A DNA stretch of 64,000 nucleotides from Deminuibacter soli (GCF_003412455.1 NZ_QTJU01000007.1:186001-250000), one strand, 5' to 3'; shown: positions 46,320 to 55,279, counted from the first letter of the stretch. Numbers and translations: made by a program. The notes: generated by a model not told the origin, from the letters alone.

Positions 46320-46628
46320 TTAGCTTGGTTCGCTTTTAATAACCGTTAAAATCATCTTGAATCTCCCATTGGGCTTAATGGTATTGGATTTATGTGCCGG
46401 AATGATGATGGAAGATCCGGTGGTTAACAGAAACGTCTCTTTATCGATGACCAATTCAGCCTGCCCTTCTATAATTTGAGCATAGGTGTCAAAGGGAGCT
46501 ATTCTTTCGGTTAAACCCTCGCCTTCATCAAACGACATTACAGAGACAGTGCCGGTGCTTTTCCTGATAATCGTTTTGCTTACAACGGCATGTGACATAT
46601 ATTCAATGATCTCCACCGTAATATGCAT
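46320..46628 (-). CDS. Small cupin-domain protein
   Basis: About 102 residues from the ATG at 46628 (a GTG at 46658 is an alternative). A single cupin barrel: VMSFDEGEGLTERIAPFD, then YAQIIEGQAELVIDKETFLL and GSSIIIPAHKSNTIKPNGRF. The His content of the classic metal motif is low, so it may not be an enzyme. It lies inside the direct-repeat-bounded islet. A terminator sits just upstream of the start, so it must have its own promoter between 46629 and 46683 or be read through. Confidence 0.72.
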   Translation of the reverse strand: MHITVEIIEYMSHAVVSKTIIRKSTGTVSVMSFDEGEGLTERIAPFDTYAQIIEGQAELVIDKETFLLTTGSSIIIPAHKSNTIKPNGRFKMILTVIKSEPS

Positions 46629-46682
46629 CTTTTGTTTTTCGAGTTCTTTATTTTCCACAATATTTCTTTTAGTGCCTACAAA

Positions 46683-46718
46683 AAAAGAGGCAGGTGTTTT
46701 TAAGCCTGCCTCTACGTT
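46683..46718 (-). terminator. Intrinsic terminator (minus strand) upstream of the cupin gene
   Basis: On the minus strand AGAGGCAGG / CCTGCCTCT with an A-rich loop is followed by TTTTTTTG. No minus-strand gene is recognised between it and 47022, so the transcript it ends is unknown: a small RNA or a lost gene. The rest of 46719-47022 shows no convincing gene; TACCTTTG at 46998-47005 is a candidate -7 element for the response regulator. Confidence 0.6.
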
Positions 46719-47022
46719 GGTAAAACCTAACAATGATGATACAGATTATTCGATCCGGAAAAGTGTAGGCTTAGAGAAGGAAATCCTTTAAGAATGCACA
46801 ATGAATTTTGGATTATATCAGGGCCATCAACCATAAAGGTAAGACAGGATAAAGCGTAAAATATTACAAGATGGCGTAAGACTATTACATGATTCACATG
46901 TTCCTGATCAGGGATACTGGGCCCTCGCAAACGCTTATTTGTGGGAAATATGTAAACTTCAAATCCCATTGTGTAAGCTATTGCCTAAAGTGAGGTTTAC
47001 CTTTGTCGGGTAAAGACTAATT

Positions 47023-47439
47023 TTGGATAAAATAACAATACTGCTGGTAGACGACGATGATGACGACCAACTGTTCTTTAACGATGCAGTACAGGAAGCT
47101 CATCACCTGGTTCAGTTATTTACTGCAAATAATGGGCTGGATGCCATACAAATGCTTAACCAAAACCCCTTATTGGTCGATGCAATATTTATGGATATCA
47201 ACATGCCATTGCAGAATGGATTTGACTGCCTTGCCATCATCAAAAAGAACACTTGCCTTCAACATATTCCAGTTATAATGTTGAGTACATCAAGTCAAAG
47301 TAAAGATATACAACATGCATTGCAACTTGGCGCCACGAGATTTATCAGCAAATCGCAGGAATATGTTGAATATAAAACGAACATTAAAAATGTGCTGGAT
47401 GAGGTATTGTGCAAACGATCCGATGACACGGCACATTAA
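47023..47439 (+). CDS. Single-domain response regulator (CheY-like)
   Basis: A 138-residue receiver that begins at TTG. Acidic pocket LLVDDDDDDQLFF, phospho-acceptor Asp58 in IFMDINMPLQNGFD, conserved Ser/Thr in VIMLSTSSQ and Lys in FISKSQEYVEY. Rcp1-type receivers like this relay from hybrid or light/redox sensor kinases. No kinase is adjacent, so its partner is elsewhere. It lies within the small islet bounded by direct repeats. Confidence 0.88.
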   Translation: MDKITILLVDDDDDDQLFFNDAVQEAHHLVQLFTANNGLDAIQMLNQNPLLVDAIFMDINMPLQNGFDCLAIIKKNTCLQHIPVIMLSTSSQSKDIQHALQLGATRFISKSQEYVEYKTNIKNVLDEVLCKRSDDTAH

Positions 47440-47806
47440 ATTTGATGTAATGAAAATGTGCCAATAATATATTGTCCAAAGCCGCATTTACAAGCAGTTT
47501 GATTCTTTTGTCAGAAAGATCCGGCGGTGTCATCGAACGTCCTGTGTAATGCGCATGACGGCCGCTTGAGAGCGACAACGTGCGGAACGGAATGATTTTA
47601 GACAGTATACAGCATGAATGATCTGATCCAACGATTAAAAAAATTCAATGAGCCCTTCAGAAATATGAACGCATTCACATTGGCAACCAATAATTAAAGT
47701 GCCATGGAAGTATTTCTCCAGAAATCTGATGCAAAGAAATAGTGTTTCAACGCAACTGTTTTATCCAATAAAGGTGGGATGCACCACATGAAGCAAAAGC
47801 TATAAG
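47440..47806. other. Non-coding stretch inside the islet
   Basis: No convincing gene. A 27-codon plus-strand frame near 47614-47697 (MNDLIQRLKKFNEPFRNMNA) reads like a truncated protein start but has no support. The stretch is moderately AT-rich and ends at the right-hand direct repeat. Confidence 0.4.
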
Positions 47807-47902
47807 CAGCTTTTAAAATCAACGACTAAAAGTGGAGTTAGGTAAAAATAAGTAAGGATCGCTTCGCAGCGATCCTTACTTCAGAGGTCCCGAGCGGATT
47901 CG
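47807..47902 (+). repeat. Direct repeat, right copy, overlapping the tRNA-Cys 3' end
   Basis: Partner of 46138-46234. Its last 20 bases (47883-47902) cover the T-arm and acceptor 3' strand of the intact tRNA-Cys gene; the rest is the tRNA terminator and the 27-bp block beyond it. Confidence 0.7.
47845..47880 (-). terminator. Terminator of tRNA-Cys
   Basis: The perfect palindrome AGTAAGGATCGCT / AGCGATCCTTACT (47851-47880) is followed on the minus strand by TATTTTTACC. It lies directly after the tRNA 3' end. Confidence 0.85.
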
Positions 47903-47955
47903 AACCGCTGTAGAAGCTTTTGCAGAGCTCTGCCTAGCCACTCGGCCACAGGACC
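47885..47955 (-). tRNA. tRNA-Cys (GCA)
   Basis: A 71-nt cloverleaf on the minus strand. The acceptor GGTCCTG pairs with CGGGACC, then T as discriminator; the D-arm is GCCGAGTGGCTAGGC; the anticodon loop is CTGCAAA with GCA; the T-arm is GCGGTTCGAATCCGC. CCA is not encoded. The 3' part is duplicated at 46215-46234, marking an integration site. Confidence 0.95.
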
Positions 47956-48122
47956 ATTCGTTATTCGGGGTGGCAAAAATAGGAGAATCAATTGAATTAT
48001 AAACAATTGATGCAAATTTTTCTGAATATTTTTCCTGACATACGCCAGCCTCCTGTTTCCGCCCCGTAAAAAAGCATGATTTACATGGTTTTGCCGGTTG
48101 ATTGCCTGAAGTCAGCGGAACC

Positions 48123-49349
48123 TTAGCCCTGCGCAGCAACCGCTGTAAACCCAATGCCCGGCTTGTTAACCTGCTCCCCGGGTTTCAGTGTTTGCAACAA
48201 TTGCAGCGCCCCTTCAGCCAGGAAGGGGGCACCGTATTTAATACAGTCCTCATTGAAAGTCACTTTGGGATGGTGCAGCCAATACGTATGGTTTTCTTCT
48301 GTTTGTGCACCGAGGAAATAGAATTGCCCGGGCATGGCCCTGGAATAGAAAGAAAAATCTTCGCCCACCAGGTAATCCTGTCCTGCCACCATATTTTCTT
48401 CCCCAAACAATCGCTTGCGAACAGGCGACAACAGGTCGTGTATGCCGGCATCGTTCAGCAGGCCGGGGTAATAGGCCGTAAATTCCAGTTCTATGCGGCA
48501 GTTGTAGCGCTCTTCCAGCTGCTGCAGCAAGGTGCGCAGCCGGGCTACGATGCTTTGGTAATCGGCTATTTGTACTGCCCTCAGAGAGCCTTGCAGCAGC
48601 ATGGAATTGGGTACCACATTGAAGCTGGGTTTCGCCAGGGTTTCCACATGGGTAATGGCGAGAACGGCTATGGGCGGATCGGGCTGTACACCTACCAGCG
48701 CATGCGCAGCAGGGATAAGCGCGCCGGCTACGGCAACAGGGTCAATCACATGTTTCATAGCGCCGGGGTGACCACCCTTGCCGTGAATACGGATCACAAA
48801 ATTACCTACGCAGGCAAGCGCTTCACCTGTTTTGTATTCGAGCTGGCCCGTGGGCAGCAGGGGATTCACGTGTAAACCCAGCACGGCATCAGCACCGGCA
48901 AGTTCACCGCTTTCCATCATCAGCTGTCCGCCGGATTTGCCTGGTTCGGGGCTGCGGAGCGGACTTTCTTCTGCCGGCTGAAAAACAAACCTGACGGTAC
49001 CTGTAAAATCCTGCTGTTTCAGCAAATGCGCTGCACCCAGCAGCATGGCTACATGCAAATCATGTCCGCAGGCGTGCATGGCGCCTTCCGTTAAAGAAGG
49101 AAATGAAACGCCTGAATCTTCCTGCACCGGTAATGCATCCATATCTGCGCGCAGTAATACGGTGGGGCCTTCGCCTTTCTGCAGCGTGCCGATCAGGCCT
49201 GTTTGTGCAACAGTAATCACCGGTATATCCAGGCCGCGGAGTTCTGCTGCTACCAGTGCCGATGTTTTAAATTCAGTAAAACTTAATTCAGGGAATTGGT
49301 GCAGCCGGCGCCTGATGGCAACCAGCTTGTCAAATAATTGTTCTTCCAT
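48123..49349 (-). CDS. M20 family amidohydrolase (IAA-amino acid hydrolase/carboxypeptidase type)
   Basis: A 408-residue cytoplasmic zinc hydrolase. The start is the ATG at 49349 (MEEQLFDKLVAIRRRLHQFP); the longer frame upstream is not used. Family motifs: RRLHQFPELSF, VLLRADMDALPVQE, MHACGHDLHVAMLLGAA, VFQPAEESP, GLHVNPLLPTGQ and, near the C-terminus, GEDFSFYSRAMPGQFYFLG. It hydrolyses N-acyl amino acids or related amides. It follows the hemerythrin-domain gene by 31 bp on the same strand. Downstream is the tRNA-Cys gene. Confidence 0.92.
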   Translation of the reverse strand: MEEQLFDKLVAIRRRLHQFPELSFTEFKTSALVAAELRGLDIPVITVAQTGLIGTLQKGEGPTVLLRADMDALPVQEDSGVSFPSLTEGAMHACGHDLHVAMLLGAAHLLKQQDFTGTVRFVFQPAEESPLRSPEPGKSGGQLMMESGELAGADAVLGLHVNPLLPTGQLEYKTGEALACVGNFVIRIHGKGGHPGAMKHVIDPVAVAGALIPAAHALVGVQPDPPIAVLAITHVETLAKPSFNVVPNSMLLQGSLRAVQIADYQSIVARLRTLLQQLEERYNCRIELEFTAYYPGLLNDAGIHDLLSPVRKRLFGEENMVAGQDYLVGEDFSFYSRAMPGQFYFLGAQTEENHTYWLHHPKVTFNEDCIKYGAPFLAEGALQLLQTLKPGEQVNKPGIGFTAVAAQG

Positions 49350-49380
49350 CTCTGCAATACAGGTTTGCTTGCGCTGTTTA

Positions 49381-50058
49381 TTACATTCGCCCGTTACGTT
49401 CAGCCAGTATACGAAGCAGCTGCGATTCCATGATTTTGGCTTTTGGAATAAGCACTTCATCTTCTATAAAAGCGTGCACATTCAGGTCTGCTTCAAAATT
49501 TTCCAGCTGTGAAATAAGTATGCGGTAAGGCGAAACCGTAATGGCAGAAGGCTGGTACCGTTGTATCAGCGAACGCATCAGCGTAAGGTCGCCTTCGGTA
49601 TCCGTATGCGTCTGCTCAAACGTTTCGAGGGAGTAGTTGTCATGCAGAAACATCGGTGAAACAAGTCCGGCGTTATCCTGCAAACCAATATAGAGCTGTG
49701 TGATATAAGGCAGTAAAAACGTCTCTTCTTCTTTGATGTGCGCTTCCAGTCCACGGTAATACGTGGTGAAGGCTGCTTCAAGCAACAGCGTTAATTCTTT
49801 ATTGGTATCAGTGCCGGTGCTCAGGGAATAGATGGTTTGACCAATTTCGGGCAGTTTGGTGCCAAGGTAAAAAGCATGTGTTCTGCGTATATAATCAAGC
49901 ACCGTTTCTATGCTGAAATGATCAAAGGCAGCAGCGTCGGGCGATTCGCTGAAGGCCAGGGTAATTTTGTTGATAAATTCATCCTCAGCCTGCTCATTGG
50001 CAGGGCGCTGGTAACGCAGCATCACCTGTTTATAGTGAATATGTTGATCGAAATACAT
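49381..50058 (-). CDS. Hemerythrin-like di-iron protein (RIC/ScdA/YtfE type)
   Basis: A 225-residue protein, start at the ATG at 50058. A four-helix hemerythrin domain with the metal-ligand pattern HFSIETVLDYIRRTHAFYL, HIKEEETFLLPYI, MFLHDNYSLETFEQTHTDTE, and FEADLNVHAFIEDEVLIPKA. This matches the C-terminal domain of RIC proteins, which repair iron-sulfur clusters after nitric oxide or oxidative damage. The short N-terminal ScdA_N domain is missing. Probably co-transcribed with the M20 hydrolase, though the link is not obvious. Confidence 0.87.
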   Translation of the reverse strand: MYFDQHIHYKQVMLRYQRPANEQAEDEFINKITLAFSESPDAAAFDHFSIETVLDYIRRTHAFYLGTKLPEIGQTIYSLSTGTDTNKELTLLLEAAFTTYYRGLEAHIKEEETFLLPYITQLYIGLQDNAGLVSPMFLHDNYSLETFEQTHTDTEGDLTLMRSLIQRYQPSAITVSPYRILISQLENFEADLNVHAFIEDEVLIPKAKIMESQLLRILAERNGRM

Positions 50059-50342
50059 TAGCGAAAAATAATAAGTGAATAAATGTATTGTCCGGTTAAA
50101 AGGGATAATTTTCTTACACAATATACTTAATGCAATTGATGCTGTTGTGGTATTTTTTCTGTTTTATGCGGGGATAGGGATTACCGGTAAGCAGCGAATA
50201 GTTGCGCCTTAATGACAGCCCGGCATAAACCCGTTGTACAAAGGCATCATTTCCCGGCTGAATTATGCCTTCTCAGCTTCAATGCCTGTCGTTTTGGCTA
50301 TTGGCATAAAAAATGACGCATAACTGAAAAAACGACAAGCTT

Positions 50343-50849
50343 ATGGCAACTCAAATTGCAATACTCGCCGGTGGCTGTTTCTGGGGGGTGGAAGAACTGA
50401 TCCGCGCGCTGCCGGGAGTGGTTAAAACAACAGTAGGGTATACAGGAGGGGATGTGCTGAATGCAACTTACCGCAATCATGGTACGCATGCAGAGGGCAT
50501 CAGGGTAGAATTTAATCCGGATGAGCTTTCCTACCGCAAGCTGCTCGAATTTTTCTTCCAGATTCACGATCCAACCACGCGTAACCGCCAGGGTAATGAT
50601 GTGGGTACTTCATACCGTTCTGCTATTTTTTATGTAGATGAAGCACAGAAAAACGTGGCTACGGCTTTAATTGAAGAACTTACCGCCGCTCATATCTACC
50701 AGTCGCCTATTGTTACGCAGGTGGTGCCTGCCGGTGATTTCTGGGATGCAGAAGAAGAGCACCAGGATTACCTGCAGAAACATCCGTACGGATATACCTG
50801 TCACTTTATCCGTCCTGAGTGGCAACTGAAAGAAACTGCCGGCAAATAA
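50343..50849 (+). CDS. msrA: Peptide-methionine (S)-S-oxide reductase MsrA
   Basis: A 168-residue enzyme that reduces methionine-S-sulfoxide in oxidised proteins. The catalytic Cys12 is in [12 protein letters not shown]; further family motifs are [44 protein letters not shown] and [13 protein letters not shown]. No extra C-terminal cysteine pair is obvious, so resolving may use a thiol partner. It stands alone and ends at a terminator. Confidence 0.96.
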   Translation: MATQIAILAGGCFWGVEELIRALPGVVKTTVGYTGGDVLNATYRNHGTHAEGIRVEFNPDELSYRKLLEFFFQIHDPTTRNRQGNDVGTSYRSAIFYVDEAQKNVATALIEELTAAHIYQSPIVTQVVPAGDFWDAEEEHQDYLQKHPYGYTCHFIRPEWQLKETAGK

Positions 50850-50878
50850 TCGCCTTCAGAGGTATCTTCATCAATAGA

Positions 50879-50912
50879 AAGCCCTGCAGTTAGTGCTGCG
50901 GGGCTTTTTTAT
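50879..50912 (+). terminator. Intrinsic terminator of msrA
   Basis: AAGCCCTGCAG / CTGCGGGGCTT with loop TTAGTG is followed by TTTTTTA. It lies 30 bp after the msrA stop and faces the convergent DUF5700 gene. Confidence 0.82.
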
Positions 50913-50922
50913 TGGTATGAAC

Positions 50923-52005
50923 CTATTTCCATTTGTCCCGGTATTGCTGTTGCAGTTGCTTAAGGTAATTGACCGTTGTAAAAGAGAAGCGGTATGCCTT
51001 GCTGTCTTTTTTACGCGATGCTTCATCGTACAGGGAAAAGAAATAGAACGGATCATCAAGGTGTGCAAGCAATTGTTGTTTTAAACCTGCCTGTTCAATA
51101 GTATAGGCCATATAGGTACCAGGCACGTGACCGCTTGAGTTATCTGCGCCTTTGAGCAGCTGGTAAAGGGTATAACTGCTGTCCCTGGTGGCGCTGAGTT
51201 GCAGCAGGGAATCAATGCGCGGCAATTGTTTTTGCCCCAGGCTGTAAAAGTCTTCGTATGTGCCCCGTTGAAAATCGAGCAATGCAGTGGCCTGGTAAGT
51301 CATGTATTTTTTATCAACCAGGTCGGCGCTGCCCTCATTAACCGTGCGCAGCATGAGCGTTAATACGCCGCGGTCTTTGTCAGCAACTGAATCAATATCT
51401 TTCTGTGGTCTCAAAACATGGTGTAGTTCGTGGCCGCCCAATATGCCCAATTTGTTTTTATCATTAAAATAGGCGCAGAGCAGGCTATAAATCACCCATT
51501 TGTTTTCTGCATGTGCATCGCTGTGCAATGGAATAAAAGAGAAGATTTCATCGGGCGCCTTTTTGCGGTCTTTCACAGCAAGTCCGGTATAGCAATATTT
51601 GTAACAGCTGTCAAAATAAGCCCCGGGATTGGCATTGATGCGGTGCAGGTAAGCCTTCATGCCTTCTTCATTCACTTTGTACTGATAAATCAGGTAAGTG
51701 AACCAGTAGTTAATAGAATCTTTCAGCTGGCGTTGCAGAATGCTGTCCTTCTGCGGCATGTACACAATCTGCATCAGGCGGCGGTAATATTCATAATAAT
51801 TGTCGTTGGCGCCCTGGTCGTTCATGTACACCTGTATGGCTTTATTCTGCACAAAGTTGTGCCAGGTAGCTTTGTCAAGCGTATCGCCGCGGCGCAGGCG
51901 GTCGGTTATTTTAAAATAAGCAAAGCAGGTGCTGTCTTCGATAATTTGTGCACGGGCTGAAAGAAATACAAAACATAGGAGCAGGGTGAAAAGTAAAAAT
52001 TTCAT
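50923..52005 (-). CDS. DUF5700-type putative zinc metallopeptidase, secreted
   Basis: A 360-residue exported protein, start at the ATG at 52005, with a signal peptide (MKFLLFTLLLCFVFLSARAQ). The middle has GGHELHHVLRP, a complete HExxH zinc motif (His192, Glu193, His196), followed about 35 residues later by NEGSADLVDKK, whose Glu is a likely third ligand, as in gluzincins. These features fit the DUF5700 putative Zn-dependent protease family. No propeptide is obvious. It is convergent with msrA and followed upstream by a small unlinked gene. Substrate unknown. Confidence 0.8.
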   Translation of the reverse strand: MKFLLFTLLLCFVFLSARAQIIEDSTCFAYFKITDRLRRGDTLDKATWHNFVQNKAIQVYMNDQGANDNYYEYYRRLMQIVYMPQKDSILQRQLKDSINYWFTYLIYQYKVNEEGMKAYLHRINANPGAYFDSCYKYCYTGLAVKDRKKAPDEIFSFIPLHSDAHAENKWVIYSLLCAYFNDKNKLGILGGHELHHVLRPQKDIDSVADKDRGVLTLMLRTVNEGSADLVDKKYMTYQATALLDFQRGTYEDFYSLGQKQLPRIDSLLQLSATRDSSYTLYQLLKGADNSSGHVPGTYMAYTIEQAGLKQQLLAHLDDPFYFFSLYDEASRKKDSKAYRFSFTTVNYLKQLQQQYRDKWK

Positions 52006-52126
52006 GTGCTTAGGCAGTTGTTGGTTTGTGTTGGGCAATGAAAATAAGCATTTTGCCCGTGATTGCCTCCACAAGCCTGGTATGCCATTGCGCACTGTAC
52101 AAAAAATGCAGAGCTTTAAGCTGCCA

Positions 52127-52435
52127 TTAAAAATAAGTCTCTGTAGATGCCACCAGTGTGGGTTGCAACAGCACGGGTTCTGCTTCCAGCGCACTGGCCG
52201 CCAGTTCGGCCGCAAACTTTTTGAACGAATCCAGGCCTTGCAGTACCAGGTGTGCTGCTTCATTTTCCAGCTGGTCGAAATGCATAAAGGTTTTACCATC
52301 GGGCAACAGCCAGGCTGTGTACTTTATACCCGGGTGATTGAGTGTTTTTAACTCGGCAACAACAGCGGCAATATTGCGCTGGTTGGTGGCCACATATTCG
52401 GGCCTTGTGGTGTATTGAACGCGTACAATTTTCAT
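52127..52435 (-). CDS. Small ABM-fold-like conserved protein
   Basis: A 102-residue soluble protein. The pattern MKIVRVQYTTRPEYV, then GIKYTAWLLPDGKTFMHFD, suggests a ferredoxin-like ABM (antibiotic biosynthesis monooxygenase) fold of the kind seen in small dimeric proteins. There is no catalytic signature. It stands 121 bp from the DUF5700 gene on the same strand. Function unknown. Confidence 0.7.
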   Translation of the reverse strand: MKIVRVQYTTRPEYVATNQRNIAAVVAELKTLNHPGIKYTAWLLPDGKTFMHFDQLENEAAHLVLQGLDSFKKFAAELAASALEAEPVLLQPTLVASTETYF

Positions 52436-52686
52436 TGTTTAAAGCTAGTAAAAAGTAAAACAAGGCATGGCTGTAAGTTGCGTCATTGTGCAGGGGCATT
52501 TACGACAAAAAATAGCGCTATGTTATTGCAGCAATACATTGCCTGTTTGGAAAGAACCATGCATACAACCGTGTCCAAATCAACCCGCCGGAAAGTCCAT
52601 TTTACACCCTGTTTGGGCGTTATTTACATGATACATTTACATAACGCCTCGTGGCGGCAAACAAATCATCCACTAAAACAGGAATT

Positions 52687-53160
52687 ATGAAACAGGAAGA
52701 CTTTACACTCGTGTTGTTGACAGACGCTTCTGCCCATGATGCTTTCAATGCCATCAACGATATACGCGCATGGTGGACGGAAGATTTTACCGGCAAGTCG
52801 CAGCAGCTGAATGATGAATTTGAAGTGCGGTTTGGAGATGTGCATTATTCCAGGCAACGGCTAACCGAAGTAGTGCCTGATAAGAAAGTAGTATGGCTGG
52901 TAACAGACAGCAAGCTGAGTTTTCTGAAAGATAAAGCCGAATGGACCGGTACTACTGTTAGCTTTGAGCTGACACCTGCAGGCAAGCAGACAGAGATCCG
53001 TTTTACACACCATGGTTTGGTGCCGGGTATTGAATGTTATGGTGATTGCTCCAGCGGCTGGAGCCATTTTCTGCAACAGAGCCTGCTGCCCCTGATGAAC
53101 ACAGGTAAAGGCAACCCGAATATACTGGATAAGGAAGTGCAGCTGAAGGCCGCACAGTAA
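52687..53160 (+). CDS. SRPBCC/AHSA1-like domain protein
   Basis: A 157-residue START-like domain, from the ATG at 52687. The opening [18 protein letters not shown] and [12 protein letters not shown] fit the helix-grip fold of AHSA1/SRPBCC proteins, and [28 protein letters not shown] gives the curved sheet. Such proteins bind hydrophobic small molecules; ligand unknown. No operon partner is clear; a small hypothetical gene follows 76 bp later. Confidence 0.85.
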   Translation: MKQEDFTLVLLTDASAHDAFNAINDIRAWWTEDFTGKSQQLNDEFEVRFGDVHYSRQRLTEVVPDKKVVWLVTDSKLSFLKDKAEWTGTTVSFELTPAGKQTEIRFTHHGLVPGIECYGDCSSGWSHFLQQSLLPLMNTGKGNPNILDKEVQLKAAQ

Positions 53161-53236
53161 TAAGTGGCCATGCAGTGAATAGCAATGCCGGCGGCACTTT
53201 AATAGGAAAGTTCGCGGATATTGATTATATTAACAG

Positions 53237-53446
53237 ATGTCAAAATTCAAAGATGTAGTGGTAACACTATCCAAAAAAGATCCGAAAACAGGTGATCCTG
53301 CGGCGGCTGGTCATACGTTTGTGATTGGTGTGCTCGGGAACAAGAAAACCTGGTACGAGATCGAATCGGAACAACTCAACAAATTACAGAATGATGATTT
53401 GCAGCAGGCGCTGTTTAAGTTGCTGCATCCGCAAACACATCATTAA
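53237..53446 (+). CDS. Small hypothetical protein
   Basis: A 69-residue soluble protein with good coding character (MSKFKDVVVTLSKKDPKTG; FVIGVLGNKKTWYEIESEQL). No family recognised. It is followed by a terminator at 53497. Short, basic at the N-terminus, and with a His-rich end (HPQTHH). Confidence 0.6.
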   Translation: MSKFKDVVVTLSKKDPKTGDPAAAGHTFVIGVLGNKKTWYEIESEQLNKLQNDDLQQALFKLLHPQTHH

Positions 53447-53496
53447 CAGTAACCGGTTGCATAGCTGTTCAACTGCATGCCATGCAGCACCTATTG

Positions 53497-53540
53497 CCTT
53501 CCTTCCATATCTTTTGATAGCGGAAGGAAGGTTTATTTAT
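53497..53540 (+). terminator. Intrinsic terminator
   Basis: CCTTCCTTCC / GGAAGGAAGG with a 15-base loop is followed by TTTATTTAT. It ends the small gene at 53237. The next 300 bp (53541-53847) hold no convincing gene; they form the upstream region of the CsgG-like gene. Confidence 0.7.
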
Positions 53541-53847
53541 ATGCGCCGGCACCTGCAATGGCATCTCCTTTTTTTAAGAGCACACCACCACGCGTCCATG
53601 GGGCAAACATATGGGAAATGTCTCCGTTTTTCTGACGCCTTCTGCTGCATAGGTTGATTTTGCTATCTTTAAGTAATAGTGCTCCATACAGTTATACGGC
53701 GTTGCGGTATGCTGCGCCGTTGGCAGGTGGCAGGGGCAATGGAACAGGCAGCATTTTTATTGCAGCTGTTTCAACAATTAATACAATTGACTGTTTTTCT
53801 TTAAATTAGCTGAAAATTATTGAATACACCACAATACCCAGCTGATT

Positions 53848-54696
53848 ATGCGACACATCCTGCCTGCTTTTATTTTTCTATTTATATCCGTCGCGGCCAT
53901 TTCCCAGGCCGGCAAAACTGCAGATGTTATCCTTAAAACAAATGGCGATGAATTAAAAGGAGAGGTGCAGGCCATTGAGGACAGTGCTGTAAAGTTTGTA
54001 TACAGCGGTGAAAAGCTGGTATACAGCATCAGGAAGGCCGAGATTATTAAAATAACTTTTGCCAGCGGCAGGGTAGAGTTTTATAACCGCGGTGTATCAC
54101 AACCTGCTGCAAATTCCACGCCGGTGGCTGCGCCTGCGCAGCCGCAATCCACTGCTGAAGACAGGCGCAATAAGGTAGCCATCCTGCCCTTTAAGTTTAT
54201 CGAGGATGGCCAGAATGCCGCCCAGGAAGTGAGCGAAGAAGTTCAGAATGAGTGCTATGATATGCTGAGCAAGCACGCCGGTGTGTATACGGTAATCAGT
54301 CCTCGTGCCACTAATGTAAAGCTCAATAAAGCAGGTATTACCAGGGAAACCATTATGAACTATACCATGGAAGAAATCTCTACCATACTCGGCGTGGAAT
54401 ATATTGTGAGTGGCATGGTGACCATGAACAAAACCACCCAGAGTAATTACGGCAGCGGTTCGTATAGTTCCAGTACCAAGGATAATACGAAAACGGACGG
54501 ACAGAAGAGCAGCGGTTACGGCAGCACCTATTCTACCAGCACACAGAATTACCAGACAGTGATGGACTTTAAAATCTTCAATGATAAAAGTGAAATTGTA
54601 TACAATCAGAATCGCAAAGCCTTCTGGCCACAGCGGGATGCTTACAAAGCAACCTTGGAGTACCTGTTGAAACGTTGCCCCTTATATACCAAATAA
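53848..54696 (+). CDS. Secreted protein with CsgG/TolB-N-like domain
   Basis: A 282-residue exported protein; signal peptide HILPAFIFLFISVAAISQA. The N-terminal segment (DVILKTNGDELKGEVQAI, then KLVYSIRKAEIIKITFASG) is a small beta module common in Bacteroidota. A linker rich in Ala/Pro/Gln follows. The C-terminal part (RRNKVAILPFKFIEDGQNAA; YDMLSKHAGVYTVISPR; LGVEYIVSGMVTMNKTTQ) resembles the CsgG/TolB-N nucleotide-like fold of periplasmic assembly proteins. A Ser/Thr/Gly-rich insert lies near 205-235. Function unknown; forms a probable operon with the DUF2846 gene. Confidence 0.72.
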   Translation: MRHILPAFIFLFISVAAISQAGKTADVILKTNGDELKGEVQAIEDSAVKFVYSGEKLVYSIRKAEIIKITFASGRVEFYNRGVSQPAANSTPVAAPAQPQSTAEDRRNKVAILPFKFIEDGQNAAQEVSEEVQNECYDMLSKHAGVYTVISPRATNVKLNKAGITRETIMNYTMEEISTILGVEYIVSGMVTMNKTTQSNYGSGSYSSSTKDNTKTDGQKSSGYGSTYSTSTQNYQTVMDFKIFNDKSEIVYNQNRKAFWPQRDAYKATLEYLLKRCPLYTK

Positions 54697-54740
54697 TTGC
54701 CTGTACAATCATTTTAAACAATAGACACAGTAAGCTGATC

Positions 54741-55157
54741 ATGAAAAAACAATACCTGTTTTTATTACCCGTTCTTTTTGCATTTTGTTCTGTAAAAGCC
54801 TTCTCCCAGTCTGCCGCCACCGGCCAGATCTGTTTTATCCGTGCCACCGGCTATGTTGCTTCTGCTGTTAATTTCCGGGTATTTATTGATGACAGCCTCG
54901 CGTGTAAACTAAAGAACAAGCGCTACTCGCTGCACACGGTGAGTGCCGGTGAACACACGGTGTCTGCACAGAATATGGGCATTTCGCTTGATAAAAAATC
55001 TGCTCCTTTTAAAGTACTGGTAGCGGAAGGGAAAATTACCTACATAAACCTAGTATGGGCCAATGAAGTAAGTTGCCAGGAAATAACAGCCAACTCTGCA
55101 GAGCAATCATTAAAGAAAATTAAACAAACAACGGATTGCGGATCTAAAACCAATTAA
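54741..55157 (+). CDS. DUF2846-like small secreted protein
   Basis: A 138-residue exported protein from the ATG at 54741, signal peptide ending AFSQ. The body (GQICFIRATGYVASAVNFRVFIDDSLACKLKNK, read in two parts; then HTVSAGEHTVSAQNMG) fits the DUF2846 beta-sandwich. It lies 44 bp after the CsgG-like gene and before a terminator. Role unknown, probably envelope. Confidence 0.75.
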   Translation: MKKQYLFLLPVLFAFCSVKAFSQSAATGQICFIRATGYVASAVNFRVFIDDSLACKLKNKRYSLHTVSAGEHTVSAQNMGISLDKKSAPFKVLVAEGKITYINLVWANEVSCQEITANSAEQSLKKIKQTTDCGSKTN

Positions 55158-55195
55158 TGGCTGATCCATGTTACTAATACTTAAGCTGCCATGTG

Positions 55196-55224
55196 AAGCC
55201 CTGCCAGTCAGCAGGGCTTTTCGC
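55196..55224 (+). terminator. Intrinsic terminator
   Basis: AAGCCCTGC / GCAGGGCTT with loop CAGTCA is followed by TTCG. It ends the CsgG-like/DUF2846 operon. Confidence 0.75.
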
Positions 55225-55279
55225 AAATAATTACGAATTGGTGAATACACCCAGGCATTATTGTACTTAACGCATTCAT

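Noticed and set aside
46727-46969. 80-codon minus-strand frame in the islet
   Set aside because: Residue pattern is not protein-like and it runs straight into a terminator stem; more likely non-coding.
47850-47880. Perfect palindrome as a possible operator
   Set aside because: It directly follows tRNA-Cys and is followed by a T-rich run on that strand; a terminator explains it.
48102-48875. 257-codon plus-strand frame antisense to the M20 hydrolase
   Set aside because: The M20 motifs are all on the minus strand; the antisense frame shows no domain.
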